5,561 nt of DNA, taken from an uncultured Rikenellaceae bacterium (lineage in GTDB: Bacteria; Bacteroidota; Bacteroidia; Bacteroidales; Rikenellaceae). The DNA is taken from the NCBI GenBank assembly GCA_947037995.1, contig CAMQUV010000089.1, forward strand, positions 1 to 5,561. Reading direction: 5' to 3'. Each line of letters starts with the position of its first letter. The first letter of the stretch is position 1. Position numbers and translations under genes: made by a program. Positions 1 to 4,843 of the stretch are shown piece after piece. The notes beneath the pieces are model-generated. The model was not told the origin of the DNA. It did not search any database and saw nothing but the letters and a program-made list of their open reading frames with translations.

Positions 1-165
1 GTCGGGGTCTGATGTTGCTATTGTATCGGCCATTGCAACGGCAATTTTGCCTATAGAAGGGAGTGCTAGTGTAACCGTGTCTTTGCTGTTAATCGGCTCG
101 GCTGCAATTGATGTAACTGTACTACCTGCAATTAGGAGCAGCATTAGAGCTATATTTTTAACCAT
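1..165 (-). CDS. N-terminal part of an exported protein of unknown function (partial)
   Basis: An open frame runs from an ATG (complement of 163-165) through 55 codons to the window edge, so the C-terminal part is missing. The first 22 residues (MVKNIALMLLLIAGSTVTSIAA) form a typical signal peptide: a Lys near the start, a Leu/Ile/Ala-rich core, then a small-residue AA cleavage site before EPINSKDT. No Cys follows the core, so this is a Sec/SPI substrate and not a lipoprotein. The visible mature part (about 33 residues) shows no family motif that I recognise. A strong Bacteroidota promoter lies just upstream (198-229) and gives a leader of roughly 26 nt, which supports this start and means the gene is transcribed separately from the cluster upstream. 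Export is well supported; the function is unknown. Confidence 0.75.
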   Translation of the reverse strand, partial: MVKNIALMLLLIAGSTVTSIAAEPINSKDTVTLALPSIGKIAVAMADTIATSDPD

Positions 166-197
166 TAGGTGTTGTTTTTTTGGGTGAGATATTTGGG

Positions 198-229
198 CAA
201 AGGTAGCAAAATTTTTACAAGGCACCAAA
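198..229 (-). promoter_or_regulatory. Bacteroidota-type promoter (TTTG-N20-TACCTTTG) for the gene at 165..1
   Basis: On the minus strand a -33 box TTTG (complement of 226-229) is followed after 20 nt by a -7 box TACCTTTG (complement of 198-205), a full match to TAnnTTTG. Transcription should start near 191, about 26 nt before the ATG at 165. The -33 box overlaps the T-tract of the terminator for the preceding gene cluster. Confidence 0.75.
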
Positions 230-271
230 AAGCCCACTGGCTATTTTTGGTAATAGTTCAAGTGGGCTTTT
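228..271 (-). terminator. Intrinsic terminator of the sigma/anti-sigma/sensor cluster
   Basis: An 11-bp perfect inverted repeat pairs AAAAGCCCACT (228-238) with AGTGGGCTTTT (261-271) around a 22-nt loop. Read on the minus strand, the stem ends in a TTTTT run, as expected for a Rho-independent terminator placed about 30 nt after the stop codon at 302-304. Only four T's follow on the plus strand, so activity in that direction is likely weaker. The loop is long for a terminator, but the stem is strong. Confidence 0.8.
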
Positions 272-301
272 AGTTGTATTTAATGAGTCTGCTGCGGCAT
301 T

Positions 302-763
302 TTATTTTTTGTGAAAATTTTTGAGCAGGTGGTATTTAAATCTTTCTTCCACGACAAACGCTTTGACGATTTTATCGTTAGGTATTATGTCTTCCAGTTT
401 TTCGGCATAGTCTTTTTTGATATCGACCTCTTTTTGTTCAAGTTCGAGCCATTTGCGGAGTGCATTTTTGTCGGTTTTACCGTTGAGTGATTTCCTAATT
501 TCCCTACGCTGTCTCCCCAGTTCGAGCAGTTCTTTGGTGTATTGGTTATTTAGGGGCCAGAACATTTGACTTTGTTTGGTTGTGAGTTCCAGTTTGGAGG
601 CAACGAACGCTATTCTCATTTGTTGCACAGTTTCGTGCGTACATTTTTGGTTATTATTCTGTGGTTTAGGTTGCACAAATGCGTTTGTTTGCAGAGCACA
701 AATAGCAATAATGGCAGTAAGGATAATTTTTCGCATAGTTTTAGTAAGATATATTTTTGTCAT
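302..763 (-). CDS. Spy/CpxP-like periplasmic protein, putative sensor of the adjacent ECF sigma system
   Basis: This is a 153-residue exported helical protein. The hydrophobic core at about residues 12-27 ends in QTNA|FVQ, a likely SPI cleavage site after A28. The mature part has the motif LELTTKQSQMFWPLNNQY (58-75), which resembles the 'LTPEEAQKFWPIYNEY' helix of small Bacteroidota proteins often annotated as sensors of ECF-type sigma factors and related to the LTxxQ (Spy/CpxP) family. A charged Lys/Arg/Glu-rich helical stretch (about 76-125) follows. Its ATG overlaps the stop of the upstream membrane-protein gene (TAATG), which suggests translational coupling. A second in-frame ATG at 734-736 (codon 10, MRKIILTAIIA) would give a more standard signal peptide and may be the true start. 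By analogy with CnrX-type systems it may relay envelope signals to the anti-sigma factor; that role is inferred from context. A single Cys (C41) is present. Confidence 0.75.
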   Translation of the reverse strand: MTKIYLTKTMRKIILTAIIAICALQTNAFVQPKPQNNNQKCTHETVQQMRIAFVASKLELTTKQSQMFWPLNNQYTKELLELGRQRREIRKSLNGKTDKNALRKWLELEQKEVDIKKDYAEKLEDIIPNDKIVKAFVVEERFKYHLLKNFHKK

Positions 764-1257
764 TAGTTTTCGATTACGGCGGCGTAGTTATCGTCTTCGT
801 ATAGGTTTACGCCCATAATTTCCATATAGTCATCAATTTCGTCTGTGAGTATATTTTGTTGATTGGCATCTTCCTCTTGGCTCCAAATAACGTCCAGCAG
901 GTCGTCAGTCGAGAGTGATTCTAGGAGTTCCAATTCTTCTATTTGTGCGAACGAGTTGTCTTGTATTTGGTCAATGTTTTGGGTCGGAACTAGTTTGACT
1001 ACTGTAATTGCTAGCACGACCATCGCAGCAAATCCTGCTGCTAGTTTGGCTGTTCTAAAGATAGCGCTTTTCCAAGAATTGTCTGGTTCCTGCCCTTGAG
1101 ATTGCGTAGCTAGGGTAATGATGTGATGGCTCAAATCTTCAAAATAACCCTGTGGTGCCACAAATCCGTGATTAGGAGTCTTGTTTTCACTGTTAGTGAG
1201 AGAGTCCAAAATCGGAGTGTGCGGTTCAAGCGTATTATGTGAATTTGTGTTGTTCAT
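763..1257 (-). CDS. Single-pass membrane protein, probable anti-sigma factor
   Basis: This 164-residue protein has one clear transmembrane helix at about residues 70-90 (Ala/Val/Leu-rich, followed by KLVPTQ) and no N-terminal signal peptide. The N-terminal ~65 residues should lie in the cytoplasm and the acidic C-terminal ~74 residues in the periplasm. The segment GFVAPQGYFEDLSHHI (31-46) matches the 'F.VPEGYFE.L' motif that I associate with small membrane proteins encoded after ECF sigma genes in Bacteroidota. I see no classical ZAS zinc motif (HxxxCxxC) and no FecR-like domain. It lies 55 nt downstream of the sigma gene and overlaps the sensor-like gene by one base, so the order sigma, membrane protein, periplasmic protein fits a sigma / anti-sigma / sensor module. 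The membrane topology is read from the sequence; the anti-sigma role is inferred from position and the motif. Confidence 0.7.
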   Translation of the reverse strand: MNNTNSHNTLEPHTPILDSLTNSENKTPNHGFVAPQGYFEDLSHHIITLATQSQGQEPDNSWKSAIFRTAKLAAGFAAMVVLAITVVKLVPTQNIDQIQDNSFAQIEELELLESLSTDDLLDVIWSQEEDANQQNILTDEIDDYMEIMGVNLYEDDNYAAVIEN

Positions 1258-1312
1258 ACTAAGTAGACGTCGAAAAAGTTAAAAGGTTTAAAAGGGATGG
1301 TAAAAAAAGCGA

Positions 1313-1870
1313 TTAATCGAGAGTTTTTTTCAAGAAAGTCTCAACTTTAGCCCTAGCAATGTGGTACGAAGTTTTTAGTGCACTCTCCGAAGTTTCTAGT
1401 ATAATAGACATATCTTTAAACGGCATTTCGTCATAATATCTCAGCGAGAACACCAGCTTTTGTTTTTCGGGTAGTGTTGCAATAGCGTGTTGGAGCTCTC
1501 TCTCAAGCGTGTTACCGTCATAGAGGGCCTCTTTGTCAGCGATTGCATCGAACTCCTCGACAGGTGTTTCGGATATATGTGTTCTTTCGCGTGTTCTTTT
1601 GCGTAGTGTCGAGAGAGCTTCGTTGACAGCTATTTTGTATATAAAGGTATAGAGTGATGATTCTGCTCTAAAGGATTGTAGTGATTGAAAGATTTTAATA
1701 AATGTATTTTGCAGAATATCGTCAGTATCGTGATGCGAGGTAACTATTTTACGCACAGAGAAATACAACCTACGGCTGTATTTCTCCACAATAATTTGCA
1801 GTGCGAGCGTTTTATTTTCATCAGAAGAGATGAAAAGCTCGATAATTTCTTTATCAGTTTTTTCGCTCAA
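1313..1870 (-). CDS. ECF-family RNA polymerase sigma factor (sigma-70 family), TTG start
   Basis: At 185 residues this is the usual ECF size. Sigma region 2 spans about residues 22-95: YSRRLYFSVRKI, then DTDDILQNTFIKIFQSLQSF (48-67, core-binding region 2.2), then the -10-recognition helix SLYTFIYKIAVNEALSTLRK. A short linker leads to sigma region 4 (about 121-182), with LPEKQKLVFSLRYYDEMPFK and the helix-turn-helix SESALKTSYHIARAKV (161-176) that should bind the -35/-33 region. The start is a TTG (complement of 1868-1870). An in-frame TAA lies three codons further upstream, and no ATG occurs before region 2, so TTG is the only standard start. It begins 25 nt after the stop of the GH16 gene, and I see no TAnnTTTG box in between, so it may be co-transcribed with the glucanases. 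The target promoters are unknown; autoregulation is common in this family. Confidence 0.93.
   Translation of the reverse strand: MSEKTDKEIIELFISSDENKTLALQIIVEKYSRRLYFSVRKIVTSHHDTDDILQNTFIKIFQSLQSFRAESSLYTFIYKIAVNEALSTLRKRTRERTHISETPVEEFDAIADKEALYDGNTLERELQHAIATLPEKQKLVFSLRYYDEMPFKDMSIILETSESALKTSYHIARAKVETFLKKTLD
1868..1870 (-). promoter_or_regulatory. TTG start codon of the sigma gene
   Basis: Reading the minus strand, the codons are TAA-AAC-GCA-ACG-TTG-AGC-GAA. The upstream in-frame stop leaves TTG as the only conventional initiation codon. No purine-rich Shine-Dalgarno stretch precedes it. This would lower sigma-factor translation compared with its ATG-started neighbours. Confidence 0.65.
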
Positions 1871-1895
1871 CGTTGCGTTTTAAGTTAGGGTGTGA

Positions 1896-2669
1896 TTATT
1901 TTTGAAAGAATCTGACGTAGTCAATTTCCATTTTCGCAGGCAGTTGTGTTGAGTCAACTTTTCCAACCCACGAGCCTCCTAGTTGCGCATCAATAAGCAG
2001 GTAGAATTCTCTGTCCGAGAACGGGAATTGTCCTTTTTTATCAGTTTCGATTTTAGGGTATGTATACGTTTTAATATCGTTCACAAGAAACACAAGGCTG
2101 TCAGGATACATCTCGAGCGAGTATAGGTTCCAGTCGTTATGTTTATATTTCGCCACGCCTCCCGACCTTGGGTTATCTTTGATTTTATCGTGTAGTGTGT
2201 ACGGTGAGTGTATCGTTTGATATACTATTGAGTCATAGTTTAGGTGCTCCATAAGGTCGATTTCCCCTCCAAAAGGGTATTTCGTACCGTCATTAGGCAG
2301 TAGCCATATAGCAGGCCAGAACCCTTGTGCCGAGCTAACTTTTGCCATAACGTCCACACGTCCGTTATTAAAACCTTTTTTGCCCATAGTGCTGATACCA
2401 CCTGTAATAAATTTAGCTGTATCAAGTTTTTGGGTATGGTTATTAATTCCCCATAGTACAAGGTTTCCATTTTTCACTTCGTATAGGCTATCGTAGTTCG
2501 ACATATGTCTGTTCCAGTCAGCTCCACCACGTTGTAGTTTCGACCAGAACGTCGAGTCTATTTCGGTGTCATTGAATTCGTCTTGCCATACGAGTTTCCA
2601 CTCATTCGAAGATGTTGAGCAGCTGAATGCTACGATTGTCACGAGAATAATTGTAAGTATATTTTTCAT
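1896..2669 (-). CDS. GH16 family lipoprotein, laminarinase/beta-glucanase-like (downstream copy)
   Basis: This 257-residue protein is a single GH16 beta-jelly-roll catalytic domain behind a lipoprotein signal (core residues 4-13, lipobox AFSC with C17). The GH16 catalytic signature is present as GGEIDLMEHL: nucleophile E136, helper D138 and acid/base E141 in the ExDxxE form with the extra Met typical of laminarinase-like GH16. The cleft motif GFWPAIWLLP (116-125) and the closing strand MEIDYVRFFQK are also typical. Predicted role: endo-hydrolysis of a beta-1,3 or mixed beta-1,3/1,4-glucan (or a related polymer) at the outer membrane; the exact substrate cannot be read from sequence. It is a paralogue of the gene 58 nt upstream. 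One difference stands out: the aromatic before GGEID is Tyr (Y131, KYPFGGEID), where the sister copy and typical laminarinases have Trp. No acidic surface-export signal follows C17, so the outer or inner leaflet is undecided. Confidence 0.9.
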   Translation of the reverse strand: MKNILTIILVTIVAFSCSTSSNEWKLVWQDEFNDTEIDSTFWSKLQRGGADWNRHMSNYDSLYEVKNGNLVLWGINNHTQKLDTAKFITGGISTMGKKGFNNGRVDVMAKVSSAQGFWPAIWLLPNDGTKYPFGGEIDLMEHLNYDSIVYQTIHSPYTLHDKIKDNPRSGGVAKYKHNDWNLYSLEMYPDSLVFLVNDIKTYTYPKIETDKKGQFPFSDREFYLLIDAQLGGSWVGKVDSTQLPAKMEIDYVRFFQK

Positions 2670-2688
2670 AGTTTTTTTGGGGTAGGTT
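2670..2688 (-). repeat. Duplicated translation leader, copy A
   Basis: The minus strand reads ACCTACCCCAAAAAAACT directly before the ATG. It closely matches the leader of the sister GH16 gene (ACCTCCCCGAAAAAAAACT at 3508-3526), so the duplication unit included non-coding sequence. The A-rich run just before the ATG is a usual Bacteroidota substitute for a Shine-Dalgarno sequence and supports both start sites. Confidence 0.6.
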
Positions 2689-2727
2689 ATTTCGTTTTAT
2701 AAGTTGTTGTAAGTAGTGTCGAGGGGC

Positions 2728-3507
2728 TTATTTTTGATAGAATCTAACGTAGTCAATTTCCATTTCGACGGGTAGTTGTGCGGGGTCAACTTTCCCGACC
2801 CACGAGCCTCCGAGTTGCGCATCAAGCAGCAGGTAGAATCCTTGTTCAGAGTACGGGAATTGTTGTTCAATTTTGGTATCTACTCTATGGTAAGCGTGAG
2901 TTTGTTTATCGTTGATAAAGAACAGGAGGCTATCTTGGTACATTTCGAGAGCGTATAGGTTCCAGTCCTCGAATTTGTGTAGTGATGTGTTCCCTGCTTT
3001 CGGTTTTTTCTCAGTAGTTCTAGCGTGTGTATATTTTGAGTGCACAGTTTGGTATATAACAGAATCGTGGCTAAGGTGTTCCATAATATCAATTTCGCCA
3101 CCATCGGGCCACGCATTACGTCTTCCGGGCAGCATCCAGAACGCAGGCCAGAATCCTTTTGCTGAGCCTAGTTTGGCAAGGATTTCGATACGTCCGAATT
3201 GGAACAGTCTTTTGCCTTTAGTAAAGACTCCGCCAGTTATATATTCTGCTGTATCTTGTTTTTGAGTATAGTTTTTGATTCCACGAAGAATCAGTTTTCC
3301 ATTTTTTATATCGTATAGGCTATCATAGTTCGACATATAGTTGTTCCAGTCCGACGGACCTCTAGGGATTTTGACCCATTTATTGGTGTCTAGCGTATTG
3401 GTTTCGAATTCGTCTTGCCATACTAATTTCCACGGCGCTTGCGTGTTGTTATTGCCACACGATGATAGTATTATTGTTAGTACAATAAAGGTAAACAGCT
3501 TTTTCAT
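2728..3507 (-). CDS. GH16 family lipoprotein, laminarinase/beta-glucanase-like (upstream copy)
   Basis: A 259-residue GH16 lipoprotein with signal MKKLFTFIVLTIILSSC (acylated C17) followed by GNNNTQAP and then the catalytic domain from about residue 26. The catalytic signature is GGEIDIMEHL with E138, D140 and E143. The cleft motif is GFWPAFWMLP (118-127), and the canonical WP.GGEID is kept (W133), so this copy looks closer to a standard laminarinase than its neighbour. The last 36 residues match the downstream copy at 30 positions, and long stretches also match at DNA level, which points to tandem duplication. It follows the beta-barrel gene by only 23 nt without a promoter box, so the two are probably co-transcribed. 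Predicted to cut beta-glucan-type polysaccharides at the cell surface or in the periplasm; the substrate is inferred only from the family. GH16 also includes agarases and carrageenases, so other galactans cannot be excluded. Confidence 0.9.
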   Translation of the reverse strand: MKKLFTFIVLTIILSSCGNNNTQAPWKLVWQDEFETNTLDTNKWVKIPRGPSDWNNYMSNYDSLYDIKNGKLILRGIKNYTQKQDTAEYITGGVFTKGKRLFQFGRIEILAKLGSAKGFWPAFWMLPGRRNAWPDGGEIDIMEHLSHDSVIYQTVHSKYTHARTTEKKPKAGNTSLHKFEDWNLYALEMYQDSLLFFINDKQTHAYHRVDTKIEQQFPYSEQGFYLLLDAQLGGSWVGKVDPAQLPVEMEIDYVRFYQK

Positions 3508-3526
3508 AGTTTTTTTTCGGGGAGGT
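3508..3526 (-). repeat. Duplicated translation leader, copy B
   Basis: The minus strand reads ACCTCCCCGAAAAAAAACT directly before the ATG of the upstream GH16 gene. It is the counterpart of the leader at 2670-2688 and differs mainly by a base swap and a one-base change in the A-run length. It lies inside the 23-nt gap after the beta-barrel gene. Confidence 0.6.
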
Positions 3527-3530
3527 TTTT

Positions 3531-4070
3531 TTAGAATCTAAATCTAGCGTTAATAGTGAAGAGGCTATTTTTCGAGGGGTTGTCAATAAGTCCTGGGATA
3601 CGAACTGTTGAGATATAGTATCTCGCTCCGATTTCCAGTCTGTCAAAGAACAGGTAGTTTACTCCCACTGGTATAGCAACGTCCATTTTCTTAGGGTCTT
3701 TAACTAGTGGGTCTTTATCAACAAGGAAGTCAAACGAAACTCCTGCTTCGACATTAAGTCCAGCAATGATTCTTACTCTGGCCGTGATAGGCACTTTGAT
3801 ATATCCGAGGTCAATATTGTGCGCAACGTTGTTCGATTTCACTTTAGAGCCTTGCCACGAGTATAGTGCTTCGGCTTGTATTCCCACGATGTTTGCAATA
3901 TCGACACCTAGCATAAGTCCAAGGTTTCCTTTGACCATTGCTTTAGAGTGTGGTAATTTCGTAATAGTCGAGATATTCATACCTACGGAAGGTCCGAAAT
4001 AGAATCCACCTTTAGCGCTAGCTGATAGTGCAAGGGAGATAGTTATAATAATGAGAGCAATTTTTTTCAT
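3531..4070 (-). CDS. Small outer-membrane beta-barrel protein (PorT/OMP_b-brl-like)
   Basis: This 179-residue protein has a clean signal peptide (MKKIALIIITISLALSASA, cleavage after A19). The mature part is made of short alternating strands typical of an eight-stranded outer-membrane barrel. It starts with GGFYFGPSVGMNIS, contains LGLMLGVDIANIVGIQAEAL, IKVPITARVRI and LNVEAGVSFDFLVD, and ends in ARFRF; the C-terminal Phe is the usual BAM-recognition residue. The 'G..VG.N.S' opening and 'GL.LGV....' second strand are characteristic of the PorT-like Bacteroidota family. Such proteins rarely have a known function, and there is no TonB box or plug, so this is not a SusC transporter. It is the first gene of the run that includes two GH16 lipoproteins and has a TAnnTTTG promoter box just upstream (4122-4129). 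A structural or small-solute role at the glycan-degrading surface is possible but unproven. Confidence 0.82.
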   Translation of the reverse strand: MKKIALIIITISLALSASAKGGFYFGPSVGMNISTITKLPHSKAMVKGNLGLMLGVDIANIVGIQAEALYSWQGSKVKSNNVAHNIDLGYIKVPITARVRIIAGLNVEAGVSFDFLVDKDPLVKDPKKMDVAIPVGVNYLFFDRLEIGARYYISTVRIPGLIDNPSKNSLFTINARFRF

Positions 4071-4121
4071 AGCGAAGTGGTTTGTTATTTTTTAAATTGG
4101 TTATAAGGTTAAATTGTGGTG

Positions 4122-4129
4122 CAAAAGTA
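4122..4129 (-). promoter_or_regulatory. -7 box (TACTTTTG) of a promoter for the beta-barrel/GH16 run
   Basis: The minus strand reads TACTTTTG, a full match to the TAnnTTTG -7 box, about 51 nt before the ATG at 4070. No TTTG lies at the usual 19-21 nt upstream; that position falls on the stop codon of the HAD gene. The promoter may therefore be weak, or may need an activator or an alternative sigma factor. Confidence 0.6.
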
Positions 4130-4148
4130 GCAAAAAAATAATTAAAAG

Positions 4149-4787
4149 TTAGAGAGTTGTTATTTTGCTTATTTCATCAATGACATTCATTTCCGCGTTG
4201 AGGTGCAGCGTGTTCCATCCTAGTTTTTTTGGTTCGAGAAGGTTTGGCAGGTTGTCGTCAACAAATAGAATAGAGTTTGGCTCGGGGTTTCCAATTTCGA
4301 GCTGCACTCTTTGGTATATGTCGGCATTTGGTTTTCTCATCCCCATTTCGTCCGAATAGAAAACATCATCAAATAGCTCTTTTAGGGTAGCGTTAAATGG
4401 GTTTTCAGAGTCGAAAAGCTCCTCGAAATAGTCGTGATGAGGTTTGTTGGTGTTGCTAAGTATGTAGCATTTGTAACCAGCCTTTCGGAGGTCTATAACC
4501 ATTTGAAATCTGTCGTAGTTATACGGCAGTAGTAGTTTGCACCACGCCTCTAGCAGGTCTTTGTCCGACGGGTTTTGGGTTGTTAGTGAGCGAAAATAGT
4601 CAAAAAGGTCTTGTGTTGTAGCGTGGCCTGTTTCGAGTTTCAGAAAAACTCCACTGTTGTTGGGGTGAATATCTAGGGGGTTAAATTCTTGTAGTTGCAG
4701 CTCTTTTAGAGCCTTTACAGTCAGGTTGATGTCAATGTCTAGGAGCACATTTCCGAAGTCAAAAATAATATGTTTTAGGTTGTTCAT
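4149..4787 (-). CDS. HAD-superfamily hydrolase, YihX-like sugar-phosphatase type
   Basis: This 212-residue protein carries all four HAD motifs. Motif I is FDFGNVLLDID with nucleophile D10; the usual second Asp (D+2) is replaced by G12, as in the YihX subgroup (E. coli YihX begins similarly, FDLGNVIVDID). Motif II is YILSNTN (S111), motif III is the Lys in RKPNADIYQ (K152), and motif IV is LFVDDNLPN (D177, D178). The helical cap lies between motifs I and II (about residues 20-95). Known YihX acts on alpha-D-glucose-1-phosphate, but substrates of such enzymes are broad and cannot be fixed from sequence. It is cytoplasmic, with no signal peptide. It has its own promoter (4811-4841), and no terminator hairpin is visible before the beta-barrel gene that starts 78 nt downstream, so read-through is possible. 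A role in handling sugar phosphates derived from glucan breakdown is speculation from context. Confidence 0.88.
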   Translation of the reverse strand: MNNLKHIIFDFGNVLLDIDINLTVKALKELQLQEFNPLDIHPNNSGVFLKLETGHATTQDLFDYFRSLTTQNPSDKDLLEAWCKLLLPYNYDRFQMVIDLRKAGYKCYILSNTNKPHHDYFEELFDSENPFNATLKELFDDVFYSDEMGMRKPNADIYQRVQLEIGNPEPNSILFVDDNLPNLLEPKKLGWNTLHLNAEMNVIDEISKITTL

Positions 4788-4810
4788 TTTTTTTGGTGTT
4801 ATGTAAAGTG

Positions 4811-4841
4811 CAAAGATAGTGAATTTATGGGAAAGAATAAA
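4811..4841 (-). promoter_or_regulatory. Bacteroidota-type promoter (TTTA-N19-TATCTTTG) of the HAD gene
   Basis: The minus strand shows a -7 box TATCTTTG (complement of 4811-4818), matching TAnnTTTG fully, and a near-match -33 box TTTA (complement of 4838-4841) at a 19-nt spacing. The -7 box is 23 nt before the HAD ATG. The -33 box overlaps the in-frame TAA (4838-4840) that precedes the plus-strand ORF, so the two opposite units are packed against each other. Confidence 0.65.
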
Positions 4842-4843
4842 TA

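Noticed and set aside
566..818. Two plus-strand ORFs opposite the sensor and anti-sigma genes
   Set aside because: They lie on the antisense strand of well-supported genes, have no family motifs and have no promoter; they are shadows.
1258..1312. Weak promoter-like TTTA-N19-TAACTTTT on the minus strand before the anti-sigma candidate gene
   Set aside because: Both boxes deviate from TTTG/TAnnTTTG and the region is a T-rich intergenic gap where such matches arise by chance; co-transcription with the sigma gene is simpler.
2880..3265. Further ORFs on both strands inside the upstream GH16 gene
   Set aside because: The GH16 frame contains the full catalytic signature and a lipobox, so overlapping frames are by-products of its composition.
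4788..4843. Search for a decayed N-terminal extension of the domain ORF in other plus frames
   Set aside because: The only open stretch (reading roughly SAKIVNLWERINNDE then stop) does not resemble the sequence that precedes this domain in relatives and coincides with the HAD promoter.
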